A stretch of 64,000 nucleotides of DNA from Aquarana catesbeiana (lineage: Eukaryota > Chordata > Amphibia > Anura > Ranidae): the NCBI RefSeq assembly GCF_042186555.1, contig NC_133325.1, forward strand, positions 94,091,464 to 94,155,463, written 5' to 3'. How positions within the stretch are numbered: position 1 is the first letter of the stretch; the number at the start of each line of letters is the position of its first letter. The translations under genes and the position numbers were made by a program. Shown here in pieces: positions 43,341 through 53,650 of the stretch. The notes below the pieces were generated by a model. That model did not search any database, was not told the origin of the DNA, and saw only the letters and a program-made list of their open reading frames with translations.

Positions 43341-43880
43341 CAAAATGCACAAACGTTTTTTCGGACAACAATTTTCTGCCCAATTCTATTGCTTTTTAAT
43401 TTGAGGGATGCTGGACAGGAGTCTGATGTTCCTGAGGAACAGGGTGAAATTCCTACAGTTTATGGCCAGCTTAGAGCTAGATAGAGATCCGTTTAGAAGT
43501 GTTATTGGCATTAATTGACTTAAAGATAAGTCCAGGTACAATTCTCACTTCAAATGAAAGTTCTATTGAAATGTCCAAATACCAAAGAAGTAACAAAATA
43601 CTACCAGTAATGAAATTCAACTATTCTCTGACACACTTGATTGTAATCGTTATTGTAAACAGTTAGGAAATATCTATAGTTATCAGAACTAGAGCGTTAT
43701 TGGACCAATTGACTTTGAGATAAGAAGTCCAGGCAAATTTGTCACCAGTGAGGATGAAAGACCTTTTGAAATGTCAAAATACCTTTGATAACAAGCTGGG
43801 GGGGGGGGGGGCAAGAGGCTTTATTGTCATGGGTCAAAAACTCAATTAAAACATAGTGACATATAACATTACTGTCTCTA
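43341..43880. other. No gene identified; poly-G tract
   Basis: Repeated phrases such as ATTGACTT(A/T)(A/G)A(G/A)ATAA and AAATGTC(C/A)AAATACC appear twice (about 43515-43585 and 43708-43785), suggesting an old duplication. A 14-base G-run lies at 43798-43811. Confidence 0.5.
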
Positions 43881-43881
43881 T

Positions 43882-44290
43882 TTAAGCCACAAAATAGTTT
43901 TGAATTTCTGAATTTATATTCCCATCCCAGGCTCTTTCTGTGATTTGAGGTTCCCCATCAGTACCATAAACATTTAAAAGATGAATTTGCTGGTGTAGGG
44001 TGTGACCCATCTCTCCAACATAGAATTCCATAGGGCATTTTGCACACAATATCAAGTATACCACAATTGAGGATTTGCAGCAAAAAGCACCCTGTATTCT
44101 GTACACCTACTGTGATCCCAATACTAGTGCCCTATCAGTGCTTTGGATAAGTGTGCAAGTTTCACATCTTTTCTGCATGCAGGGAGATGATCCATTTAGT
44201 ATTGGGCTGTTTAGAGAACTTCTCATAATAAACAATCCTAGACTGGGTGGTTGTCGAGATGCTAGTAGGGGTGGCTCTGGGAATTTCTCT
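43882..44290 (-). pseudogene. Penelope-like GIY-YIG endonuclease relic
   Basis: The minus-strand blocks RQPPSLGLFIMRSSLNSP and CMQKRCETCTLI (44290-44130) are followed, after a stop, by QGAFCCKSSIVVYLI, CAKCPMEFYVGEMGHTL and a terminal His-rich stretch (44106-43882). This pattern (basic linker, Cys pair, VVYLI..C..C...YVGE.G) is that of the C-terminal endonuclease of Penelope-like retroelements. The GIY-YIG Tyr residues are recognisable. The reverse transcriptase part is not present. One in-frame stop lies between the blocks. Alternative: another retroelement carrying the same cassette. Confidence 0.72.
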
Positions 44291-44470
44291 CTAAGGCAGC
44301 CCATACATGGTGCAAATTTCTTTCCTGCAACCACAGAATGCAGGAGGAAATGTTCACAATTCCCCATCAACACAGACAGTGCTGACAGGGGAATCCCTCC
44401 TGCCAAGCAATTGTCTGGAGAAGACAATGATTATCGCTAGAGGTTATAGCAGCTGCTAGCGATAATCACA
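44291..44470. mobile_element. Possible small MITE with hairpin
   Basis: AAGGCAGCCCATACATGGTG opens a segment that ends with perfect inverted arms 44428-44440 and 44456-44468 (TGATTATCGCTAG). Boundaries are uncertain. Confidence 0.4.
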
Positions 44471-44734
44471 AAGTAACCTGGCAGGCTAGTTGTACCCAAG
44501 TTGATAGATCAATGAACTTCGTACCTTCAGCCTGCACATTAACGGTTTGAATCTTGGCTGGTTTCGGCTGAACCGGTTGAGATTTGAATCGCATATGACT
44601 GGCACACTGTAAAAAATATTGTGCTGGGTCTACTCCAAAAAATTGAGGCAACTATTTGCATCAGCTTTTTAAGTACTGTCAACTAAACCTATTCTTGTCT
44701 GACTAATTAGACTTTTCATATTTTAAACTTTGTT
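44471..44734. other. No gene identified
   Basis: Nothing specific is recognised. Confidence 0.5.
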
Positions 44735-44985
44735 GTTTTAAGTTAAGCCAACTAACTTTTTTTTCAGTTTATAGACCATAGTGTTTTAAGTTAGGAATAC
44801 ATACATTAATTTGTCTGGAACTATAGTTTTAAGTAAAGCCAACTCAATTTTTCCAGTTTTTAGACCATAGGTTCAAGTAAAGCCAACTCAAATTTTCCAG
44901 TTTCTAGACCATAGGTTTTAGTAAAGCCTACTAATTTTTTTTTTTCAGTTTATAGACCATAGGTTTAAGTTAGCAATACATACAG
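44735..44985. repeat. Degenerate tandem repeat, about 45-85 bp spacing
   Basis: The motif AAGCCAAC/AAGCCTAC, T-run, CAGTTTNTAGACCATAG recurs four to five times; TAGACCATAG occurs near 44774, 44863, 44908 and 44957. Confidence 0.8.
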
Positions 44986-44995
44986 TATCTTATTT

Positions 44996-45310
44996 ATTTA
45001 TTTCAGGTACTTATATAGCACTGTCAATTTACGCAGCACTTTACATATACATTGTGCATTCACATCAGTCCCTGCCCTCAAGGAGCTTACAATCTAAGAT
45101 CCCTAACTCACATTCATACATACATATACTAGGGCCAATTTAGACAGGAGCCAATTACTCTACCAGCATGTCTTTGGAGTGTGCAAGGAAACCCGAGTAC
45201 CCATGGGAAACCCATGCAGGCACAAGGAGAACATGCAAACTCCATCTAGTGTCATGGTCGGGATTTGAACCAGCGACCCATTTGCTGCTAGTTTCCAAAG
45301 GACACTGCGA
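44996..45310 (-). mobile_element. SINE-like repeat with tRNA-type box B
   Basis: Read on the minus strand: GGTTCAAATCCCGACCATGA (a box B-like GGTTCRAATCC), then GTTTGCATGTTCTC, CTCCAAAGACATGC and GGCCCTAGTATATG, ending with a GCTATATAAG.AAATAAATA tail like the L2 tail near 33875. This looks like a tRNA-derived SINE or SINE-like repeat mobilised by an L2-type LINE. No clear box A was identified. Confidence 0.55.
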
Positions 45311-45432
45311 TCACAGATCAGTGCCGATGCACGTCGCAGGGGCGTGTGGAAAGTACGATCACATAAATGCCCTCCTGGCAATGTGAGCCCATGCTGTAGC
45401 TATCTTTCAGCTATAGCGTGGGTGTGAGGTGG

Positions 45433-45655
45433 TTAAAGTGGTTGTAAACCTGAAATATGAACAAAGCATATCACTCTATAGTGTGTACATGTCTCAGTTA
45501 GGAGCACTAAGTGTCATTTCTGTCTACTGCTTTGTTCCTCTGCCTCTCTGTTCCTCAGTCACTTCTCACAAGTTTTCCTGACACCAAGAGAAAAAAGGTG
45601 ACGGTGAGAGATCTCCAGCACACAGCATGTGATTGACAGCCTCAGCTCTGTGCCC
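45433..45655. mobile_element. TTAA-type MITE fragment (GTTGTAAACC)
   Basis: Starts TTAAAGTGGTTGTAAACCTG and shares its TTAA (45433-45436) with the sequence to its left, which ends GTGTGAGGTGG. The right end is lost in the next element. Confidence 0.6.
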
Positions 45656-46492
45656 AAACTAAATTTTTATAATTTTCTTCCCACAAATAGAGATTTCTTT
45701 TGGTGGTATTTGATCACCACTGGGTCTTTTATTTTTTGCTACACAAACTAAACAAGACCAACATTTCTTAATTTCTGTTATAAAATTTTGTTTTCTCCTT
45801 CACTGATGGGCACTGATGAGGCTGCACTAATGGGCACCGATGAGGAGGCACTGATGAGTACTGATAAGGAGGCACTTATATGCAGTACTGATATGCAGCA
45901 CTGATGGGCACTGATAGGTGGCACTGATGAGCACTAATAAATGGCACTGATAGGCAGCACTTATGAGGAGGCACTGACAGTCATTATTAATGGGCACTGA
46001 TTGACATCTGTGAAGGGCACTGACAGGCGTTACTGATGGGCACAGATTGGCATTTTGTTGGGTACTGATTGGCATTTGGTGGGCACTGATTGGCATTTTG
46101 GTGGGCACTAATTGGCATTTGGTGGGCACTGATTGGCATTTTAATGGGCACCTCTGATAGGGGCTGCATTGATAATCAATGCGCTGATTATCAGCGCAGA
46201 GCCTCTCTCTGTCAGGCGAGCCGCTAATCGTCTCTCCCTGTCAACGTGTACTGAGGAAAGCCGTTTACCGGCACTTCCTGGTTCCCGCTGTGATTGGTCA
46301 CAGCTGATCACATGGTTAAGAGCCTCCGTCATAGGCGCTTTACCACAATCGGAGAGAGTGACACACAGCAACACCGACCACCTTGCTCCGCACGAGCGGC
46401 TTATCCTGCTGGACGTCATATGACACCCAGTCAGGATAATGGAGCCACTTTATGGTTGTCAATCCACAATAGGGTGGGCGGGAAGTGGTTAA
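45656..46492 (-). mobile_element. TTAA-family element, copy 5, one end lost
   Basis: The inverse of the ATACCACCAAAAG motif is at about 45700-45715, an internal minisatellite at 45805-46150 and the GC-rich terminus GGCGGGAAGTGG ending in TTAA 46489-46492. The left terminus is missing. Confidence 0.72.
45805..46150. repeat. Internal minisatellite, GGGCACTGATKGGCA units
   Basis: GGCACTGATGAG and GGCACTGATTGGCATTTTG-type units. The right part has an expanded 21 to 23-bp unit (TGGTGGGCACTGATTGGCATT), repeated about four times. Confidence 0.87.
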
Positions 46493-47690
46493 GCAATATT
46501 TAAAGCATGTGAGCGATAATTTGTTTAATGTTCATTCTTACCTTTTATTGCCATTGCATGGCTTTGTAGTGACATACGGCTACAATCAAATCAAGTAGTG
46601 ACTTGGAAAAATTCTTGTCACTTGTGGTGCTCTTTTGTCCTGATGGGCCTCAAACTTATGGGAACTGCCTTGTACAAGTGTAGTCAAATGAAAAGATCAT
46701 TTTTTTTTTTTATATAACTGTAACTCAATTAGAACATGGAAATGCACATACCTTAAAAGTTTTGTCTAGATTACTCAATATTATACATTATTTTTGTAAA
46801 TGTAAAGGGTGTGTTTTAAGAACTAATGAAAATAAGTAAGGTACTTAAAATATCAAAGTAAATTAATTACCATTTATTTATTTTTTGCAAATTATAAAAT
46901 TTTTATGGTAAAATTACAAGCCAACGGAATCATTTTTACCAGTGCATAAGTCTTTTGTTTTTGTGTAGAAGAGGCTGGATCTCTTTTGTGACCTTTCCTA
47001 GAGCTTCTAAGCATGGGTTGTAGGTGACCACCAATGGGACCTGATTATCTGCACAAAGATGAAAGACTTAACTAAATATTCCAGCAGCAGAGACAGACTT
47101 CACATAAAGTCATTGCTTCACCTATCTCTCCAATCATAGCAGGGACGTTTTATTCTACATACAGGTTGAGTACTACATGTGCCTATTACCTATATAGTTT
47201 CTATACTATAATAATAAACTATACCCATTTATTTACACGACACCTTTCTGACTATGCCTTGTCTATTTTTACCATGTTGTGTACTCATTAGCCCTGTAAT
47301 ACTACCAAAGACAGATAAAATGTTTGCTTAGATTACACATTTAGAAAAAGTAACATAAATCTTTCAATTGCACATCTATCAGAAGCTTTAGGGCACCTGC
47401 TGATGGGCTTTTGTTCTGTTTCAATGTATTTTGAAATACAAAGTCAAGATACCCCAGAGAATTCTGTGTTCTGTTTCATAACATCAGTATGATTTTTAAT
47501 ATCTATGGTCATTTTAAATATTACACATAATATACTGGTTATTATTGTAACCAGGTTATATTATAAACCTAAATCGTTGCTAACATTTTTATGAGTCTTA
47601 AAAGAGTTGTAATATTTGAAACCCAAATCTAAAATGTTAGGTACTGTACTAGGTGCAAACTGTCTGTAAATTAAATAATAACATTATGCC
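46493..47690. other. No gene identified
   Basis: AT-rich, no recognisable repeat or exon. This is one of the longest stretches with nothing I can name. Confidence 0.55.
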
Positions 47691-48126
47691 TTATGCCGCG
47701 TACACACGGTCGGACTTTTCGGCTACAAAAGTCCGACAGCCCGTCCGACAGACTTTCGACAGAGTTTTGGCGGACTTGCGGCAGACTTTTTAACGAAAGG
47801 ACTTGCCTACATACGACGGATTCGTACGTGATGACATACACCGGACTAAAATAAGGAAGTTGATAGCCAGTAGCCAATAGCTGCCCTAGCGTGGGTTTTT
47901 GTCTGTCGGACTAGCATACAGATGAGTGGATTTCTGGGTCCGGCGTAGTTACGACATAAAGATTTGAAGCATGTTTCAAATCTAAAGTCCGTCAGATTTG
48001 CGGCTGGAAAAGTCCGCTGAAAGTCCGGGGAAGCCCACACACGATCGGATTGTCAGCCGGCTTTAGTCCGTCGGCGTCCATCGGACTTTTGTAGGCGAAA
48101 AGTCCGACCATGTGTACGCGGCATTA
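47691..48126. mobile_element. Harbinger-type MITE
   Basis: Body 47694-48123, flanked by TTA at 47691-47693 and 48124-48126. Inverted termini TGCCGCGTACACACGGTCGG and its complement pair over about 40 bases with few mismatches and contain GGACTTTTCG.CTACAAAAG. TTA duplication and the GCGTACACA terminus fit PIF/Harbinger. No coding sequence. Confidence 0.82.
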
Positions 48127-48244
48127 GATTACCATAAGCATGACTGCCTGTGCCATCAGATCACACCTACAGTATCTATTTTGATATTCCTGGTAGAATT
48201 TTTACTGGAAAGGACTGATGATGTTTATTGGCCTCGTTATCATA
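48127..48244. other. Short spacer, no feature
   Basis: Unique-looking sequence between two transposons. Confidence 0.5.
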
Positions 48245-48495
48245 TTGGACAGTAGGGATGGGCAAACGGTTCGGCCCAAGCATAAGTTCGGGCTGAAATT
48301 TCGTTGTTCGGGCGTGCAGCGAACAGCCGAACAAACGGGTTGTTCGCCCGTTTGTTCGGGCGCCCCAACTGACCACAATGCATTGCGGCGCTGAACAGTG
48401 CATTGCAACCACTGATTGGCTGAAGCAGTGAAAGCTTCAGCCAATCAGGACACAAAGCACTGTCAGAGTCATGATTGGACACTGTCATCATGACT

Positions 48496-48536
48496 TTATC
48501 CAATCATGGCTCATTCCCGCCCCACAGTATAAAAGT
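48496..48536 (+). promoter_or_regulatory. CCAAT and TATA boxes in hAT copy 2 leader
   Basis: TCCAATCATGG (about 48499-48509) is followed by TATAAAAG at about 48529-48536, upstream of the acidic coding region. A plausible promoter for the hAT transposase. Confidence 0.45.
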
Positions 48537-48950
48537 ATTCTTTCAATGGCAGCCATTTTGAGTGTGATTTCGGCATGGAGAGATATAGAACAGGGCTCTG
48601 TTCAGTGCTATTAGTTAGTTAGTGTGCTATACTGTGCTATTTTGCTTCAATTGTCAGTGTAAAATATTAGTTTAGTGTCAGTCTAGGGATAGTGTGAGTG
48701 TAGTGAGGAGGACCATCATTCAGCTTTGCATAGTGTGCAGCTAGAGTAGGGACAGCTCAGATAGTTTCACTGTATTGTAGTGAGACCGTGTCATTCATAC
48801 ATACATTAGTGTAGAGTAGAGTAGTAAGAGTATTGCCAAGTTGTCTCCAGTGGTAATGATGAAGATGGAGGAGACGGAGATGATGATGATGAGGTCACTG
48901 ATGCGACTTGGGTGCCAGATAGAGCAGAGGAGGAAACTGAAGGTGAGGCG

Positions 48951-49854
48951 GCACAACCCACACATGGGAGTAAGTCACATATGTGCAAGTCACAAGCAAG
49001 TCTCAAGTCTTAACCTTCAAGTCACAAGCAAGTCCCAAGTTACTGTGGCGAAAAGCAAGCAAGTCAAGTCGAGTCCCTGCTAGAAGTTAAGCAAGTCAAG
49101 TCAAGTCATTTATTTTGGTCAAGTCACAAATTAAGTCAAAATACTGATCTACTCCATTTCCACCTTTAAATTAGTTAAAAGTCAGTTTTCAGGAAAGGTT
49201 TTGTTTTATTTTCAACATTAACAAAACTGCTTAGTGCTTTTTTCTTGGCATATTAAAGAAAAACTTTGAATGCCCAAACAGCAGACAAGGAGCAGAACAC
49301 TCAGCAATTAAATGGCCAACAAGCCTGAAAAAATGTAGTCCTTGCTGAGGGGGAAAATTACTAAGCTCAAAGTTTGAACTTGACACAATGCCAACATCTG
49401 GACACTTGAATGGTGATGAGAATAGCCACTTAAAATGCATTGCATTTGCAAAAAATTAAATTGGAAAGTACTTTCTCGCTCAGTTGTGAGCGATGGGGTC
49501 GCATTATCACCCCACCATGGCTGAACACACGTTCAACAGGTGCGCTTGATGCAGGGACTGACATAACTCTTACCGCTACCCTGAACAGCTCCAATGGCAT
49601 TTGGCAAATGCTGATTGGCTCAGAGGCGGTGGTGGGCGGAGTGTGTGGGTAATATTTTCGGGGGGGGTGCTGCCAAGTCATTGCAAGTCAAATAGCCCAA
49701 GTCAAAGTCAAGTCGCAAGTCATTAGTGACAAGTCAAAGTCAAGTCGAGTCATTTATTTAATTTTGTCAAGCAAGTCGCAAGTCCTCAAACAGGTGACTC
49801 ATGTCTGACTTAAGTCAAGTCATGTGACTCAAGTCCCCCACTTCTGGCACAACC
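48951..49854. mobile_element. hAT-type element nested in hAT copy 2
   Basis: Body 48959-49846 with an exact 8-bp duplication GCACAACC at 48951-48958 and 49847-49854. Termini CACACATGGGAG and CACTTCTG are imperfect inverse repeats. Both subterminal regions are dense in CAAGTC units, which gives the sequence its odd look. It holds one transposase fragment on the minus strand. Strong structural evidence. Confidence 0.9.
49430..49681 (-). pseudogene. hAT dimerisation-domain fragment
   Basis: The minus-strand peptide contains VMSVPASSAPVERVFSHGG and LSEKVLSNLIFCKCN, matching the C-terminal dimerisation region of hAT transposases (the SxxPVERxFS...LxxxLxF pattern). The remaining catalytic part is deleted, so the host element is non-autonomous. 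It belongs to a different hAT lineage from the transposase that it interrupts, which has SAAGG-type motifs instead. Not functional. Confidence 0.85.
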
Positions 49855-50024
49855 CCAAGGAGGCCGACATCAAGAAAGAGTAGAGGGCAGGCACCCTATT
49901 CCATCACATTCTGCAACTGTTATCTCCCAGCCCACTTCCCAAAGCTCAGCTGTCTGGGCCTTTTTCAGCACATCTGCAGCGGATCGCACTGTTGCTATCT
50001 GCAAAATGTGTCTCAGGGCACATC

Positions 50025-50360
50025 AAATGTTAAATAAGGAAAGGTTTCTTCACAGTAAGAGCTGTGAAAATGTGGAATAGACTCCCTCCAGAGGTGGTTC
50101 TGGCCAGCTCAGTAGATTGCTTTAAGAAAGGACTGGATTCTTTCCTAAATGTACATAATATAACTGGGTACTAACATTTATAGGTAAAGTTGAACCAGGG
50201 AAAATCGGATTGCCTCTCTGGGATCAGGAAGGATTTTTTTCCCCTGGTGTAGCAAATTGGATCCTGCTTTTCTGGGTTTTTTTTCACCTTCCTCTGGATC
50301 AACTGTGGGTATAGGATTGGGTATATGGGATGGTATGATATTTTTTATTTTATTTATTTA
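50025..50360 (+). mobile_element. CR1/Rex1-type LINE 3' fragment
   Basis: GTGAAAATGTGGAATAGACT, CTTTAAGAAAGGACTGGA, GGATCAGGAAGGATTTTT and TCCTCTGGATCAACTGTGGG are the conserved 3' region of CR1-like LINEs, ending in a TTTATTTATTTA tail. Only the 3' end is present, as in a 5'-truncated insertion. It breaks the hAT BED finger. Confidence 0.8.
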
Positions 50361-52237
50361 TTTAGTCAGGGACGATATAGTTAGTTCACAGCACACTGGG
50401 TAACACTGCTTGCAACTCGAAAGGATGCAGGACAGGGTTCGGTGCTGCAGCTTCTTGTGCCCCCACATCTCCATACAGCTGGTGGTGATGATGCCAGACC
50501 TGTGAGCTCTACTCCCTCCTCCTCCGCAACCTCCATACCCTCCTCTGCAAAATTGTCCTATGAACATCAGGTACCCCCTAAGCATTCAAAGGGCTATTCC
50601 CAGAGTCAGGCTAAGAGGTGCCATGCGATGCTTCAGCTGGTGTGTTTAGGGGACAGGAACCACACCGGAGCACAGATTCTTGCAGCTCTGCAAGGACAGG
50701 CCCAGGGGTGGTTCATATCACGCCAGCTGGAGCCAGGAATGGTGGTGTCCGATAATGGCTCAAACCTCCTGTCCGCCCTTAGACAGGGAAACTTGACACA
50801 TGCCTGGCACATGTCCTCAATTTGGTGGTGCAGCGTTTCCTAAGTACGTACCCTGGGTTGATAGATGTACTAAAGCAGGCCAGAAGAGTCTGTAGCCATT
50901 TCAGGCGGTTATACACAGCCAGTGCTCGTTTGGCTGAAATTCAGCGGGAAGTCCACCTGCCCATAAACCGCCTGATTTCTGACATGCCCGCCAGGTGGAA
51001 CTCAACTTTGGGAATGCTGCAGCACCTATACATGCAGCAGAGGGCCATCAACGAGTACCTGTGCCAGTATGGCACAACGACAGGCTCAGGCCGCCTCGGC
51101 TTTTTTTCCCGACGTCAATGGCTGATCATTAAGGATACATGCACTGTATTGTCACCATTTAAAGAGGCCATAAGGATGGTGAGCAGTGACAGTGCATGCA
51201 TCAGTGACACAATCCCTGTTGTGTTCCTGCTGGAGCAGACTCTGCGTGGCATTATGGACAGGGCACTGGAGGCAGAGCAGCAGGAGGAAGAGGAGGACTT
51301 CCTTTCCTCTCAAGACCCACTTTATCCAGACACCTTCATTCCTATGTCACAGAACACATAGGAGGAGAAAGGGGAGAAGGATGAGGAGGATGAGGATTCT
51401 GGCACTTTCACTGGCTTCGAAGAAGAGGAAGACATGCGTCAATCTGTAAGCGATGGCTTTCCAACCCCAGGACCCTTGGGAGTAGTATGTGGCTGGGAGG
51501 AAGAAGCTCCAGATGCTGTCATCCTGAGTGACCCCAAGGAGTCTGCTTCTCAAGCCTCAGCAGATTTGAGGCGCATGGGCAACCTCATGCTTCAAAGCCT
51601 GTGAAAGGACCCAAGAATAAGTGGCATAAAGAGAAGGATGATTACTGGTTGGCAACCTTCCTTGACCACCGCTATAAGGGGAAGGTCTCAGAACTCATCC
51701 CGTCCCCATAGAGAGTGCAGAAGATAAAATCTCTTGAGGACATGTTAAAGAGGATTTTATTGAACATTTTTCCTGACTCCAGTAGGTTACAGTGTCGTGG
51801 AAAATGCAGTTTTGAGTCTTCTGTTGGTCAAGAGAGGAGCTTTGGAGAAGGCGTCCGCCTAAGTGAAGCATTTCAGAACTTTTTTAGTCCTCGCCACCCA
51901 GGGCTGTCAGCTGCCACATCGCATCGGCAGCGTCTGCATCACATGGGGGACGATTACCTTGGAGCCAAAACAGAGATGGAGAGCTTTCCAGCTGACGATC
52001 CACTGACTTACTGGGTCATGAGAATAGACCACTGGCCAGAACTTGCCCAGTATGCTATTGAGTTGTTGGGCTGCCCTTTATCCAGCCTGCTTTCAGAATG
52101 GGCATTCAGTGCTGCAGGAGGTTTCGTTACTGATCATAGAACGCGTCTGTCCACAGACTCCGTGGACTGTTTGACTTTTATAAAAATTATTCAGTCCTGG
52201 ATTACCAGTATGAAGCCCATGATGCCGATGTCACTGA

Positions 52238-52847
52238 TTAACCTCCCTGGCGGTATGATTATGTCAGATTTTTGCGTCTCAAAGAGGTACAATGTTTTGC
52301 ATAGAAATTTGGCGTTTTATATTGTAGGCCTGTAATTCTTAGCAATAACACACTTAAATGTGTCCAAACAAGAGTCTAGTAGATATCCCGGGTATGATAA
52401 AGTTTGAAACACAAAATCATAAATTATAATATAATAAATAACTATAAATAATTATAAAAAATAATAATAATATAATAATAAAATTAATTTCCCCACGATT
52501 CACTATTGCTCAATTCTGCAAGTGTTCTAATTTACTATCACTGTTTTCTAGCTGGTCTAAAACCCCTTTTGACGTAAAGGGACACTTTTTGGTTGCTATG
52601 GACAATCTCAAGTTTCCAGGCAGAAAGAACAGTATATATAATATAAAAGTGCATGCAGGGCATTGAGGCTTTGGGCGGAGGACATAGCCCGCAGACACAG
52701 CGGGGGGACATCGCAGGATCCTGGGGACAAGGTAAGTAACCTTCACCAGGATCCTGCAATGCAATCCCGAGTGTGGCTCGGGGTTACCGCTAATGGCACT
52801 GAAATTTAACCTCGAGCCACACTCGGGAAAACCGCCAGGGAGGTTAA
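52238..52847 (-). mobile_element. Non-autonomous piggyBac element, copy 2, at hAT stop codon
   Basis: TTAA at 52238-52241 and 52844-52847; ends CCTCCCTGGCGG and CCGCCAGGGAGG. Carries the same truncated transposase start as 9201-10035, inverted. The left TTAA overlaps the hAT termination codon: the hAT frame ends Asp and then TAA built from the TTAA. The hAT 3' region resumes at once after 52847. Confidence 0.92.
52510..52610 (-). pseudogene. piggyBac transposase N-terminal remnant, copy 2
   Basis: The minus-strand start position is ATA, not ATG (within TTGGTTGCTATGG on the plus strand near 52589-52601). The CCAAAAAGTGTCCC that follows differs in frame from the transposase at 16424. The downstream LDQLENSD fragment matches the acidic N-terminus. 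Same start-codon loss as at 9616, so both derive from one non-autonomous ancestor. Confidence 0.75.
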
Positions 52848-52899
52848 GTCTTTTTGGGATGTGGAATCTCTGCAGGACTTCGAGGCTGCCTAGCTTTGA

Positions 52900-53160
52900 G
52901 GGTGTTCAATCATTTGATCTGGAAGAATGTTTTTGGTATAGGTTTCATGGGCACAATTAACACCCAAAGTTCAATTTTCAGCACCTGTTTGACAGGTGCA
53001 TATCATTGCAATTTTTTACAGCAAGGCCAATTCTTGCTTTCATCAAGATTATCTCTATAGGGTTACTGTGGGAAGGCGCCACCGACACCCAAAGTTCAAT
53101 TTTTATGCACCCGTTACTTCTATCCAAAGTGACACCAGAATGTATCCAAAAAAATAAAGG
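52900..53160 (+). repeat. Diverged tandem pair in hAT 3' region
   Basis: ACACCCAAAGTTCAATTTT occurs at about 52961 and 53086, about 125 bp apart, with GCACC(T/C)GTT after each. This corresponds to the AAGGCCCAATTTTT tandem unit of hAT copy 1, but strongly diverged. Confidence 0.7.
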
Positions 53161-53650
53161 CAGCTTACAGGGAAAATGTCATTTTTTTGGCTTTATAAAT
53201 GCAATTATTGCTGCAGCACATTCTAAACATGGTACAGATCTTTACAGGTAGACTAAGGGAACCCCCCAGGCACTATATTGGAAGGATTTTTTTTATTTTT
53301 ATGCTTTCACTTTAAAAATCCAAAAATCACTGCTCATTTAAAAATGAAGTTTTTCACAAACTTTTTTTTATTGATACATGTCCCCAAGGCAAGACCCAGA
53401 CCCCTATAACCAATGTATGCCCAATTACTTGCATATAAGCCTTCAAAATGGGCAATTTTGATTTTTGACGTTCGGGTCCCATTGAATTTAATGGGGTTCG
53501 TTATTTGGGTCCGAACTTTCGTGGTGTTCAAAAGTTCTGGGGTGAACCGAACAGGGGCCGTTCAGCCCATCCCTGTTTGACTGGGCTGATAGGAGCTTCC
53601 CAAGCCATTCTGTACATTTTTTTGGAGCCTAGTTTGGATTCCTATTGACT

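Larger units (their letters stand above)
48852..52240 (+). pseudogene. hAT transposase pseudogene, ZBED-like, copy 2
   Basis: Order of domains: an acidic N-terminus (from about 48852, Asp/Glu-rich, ending at a GCACAACC duplication), a BED-type zinc finger beginning SAVWAFF at about 49949 with CKMC at about 50002, then RNase H-fold motifs SDNGSNLLSALRQG (about 50751), MPARWNSTLGML (about 50989) and YWVMRIDHWPELAQYAIELL in the dimerisation domain (about 52010). The SERTFS motif of copy 1 is SEWAFS here. The BED finger is cut after CKMC by a CR1 fragment, so its His residues are displaced. Stops at 51359-51361 and 51601-51603, a missing start and frameshifts near 50805 and 51640-51700 remove function. 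When the nested hAT is ignored, the frame is open across the join. Confidence 0.9.
48245..53583 (+). mobile_element. hAT-type DNA transposon, copy 2, with three nested elements
   Basis: Body 48253-53575. The left TIR is TAGGGATGGGC followed by AACGG; the right end GTTCAGCCCATCCCTG is its inverse. Flanking octamers TTGGACAG (48245) and TTTGACTG (53576) match at six of eight. GTTCG-rich subterminal sequence is present at both ends. It encodes a broken ZBED-like transposase. Three later insertions are recognised: a hAT element at 48959-49846, a CR1 3' fragment at about 50025-50360 and a piggyBac MITE at 52242-52843. Confidence 0.88.

Noticed and set aside
43141..43404. An 87-codon hydrophobic frame that might be a small membrane protein
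   Set aside because: It lies in a conserved repeat fragment and has no start context or conservation that I can assess.
45240..45280. GGTTCAAATCC box B as evidence for a tRNA gene
   Set aside because: No cloverleaf or box A was found, and the following sequence is a SINE-like body with an L2-type tail.
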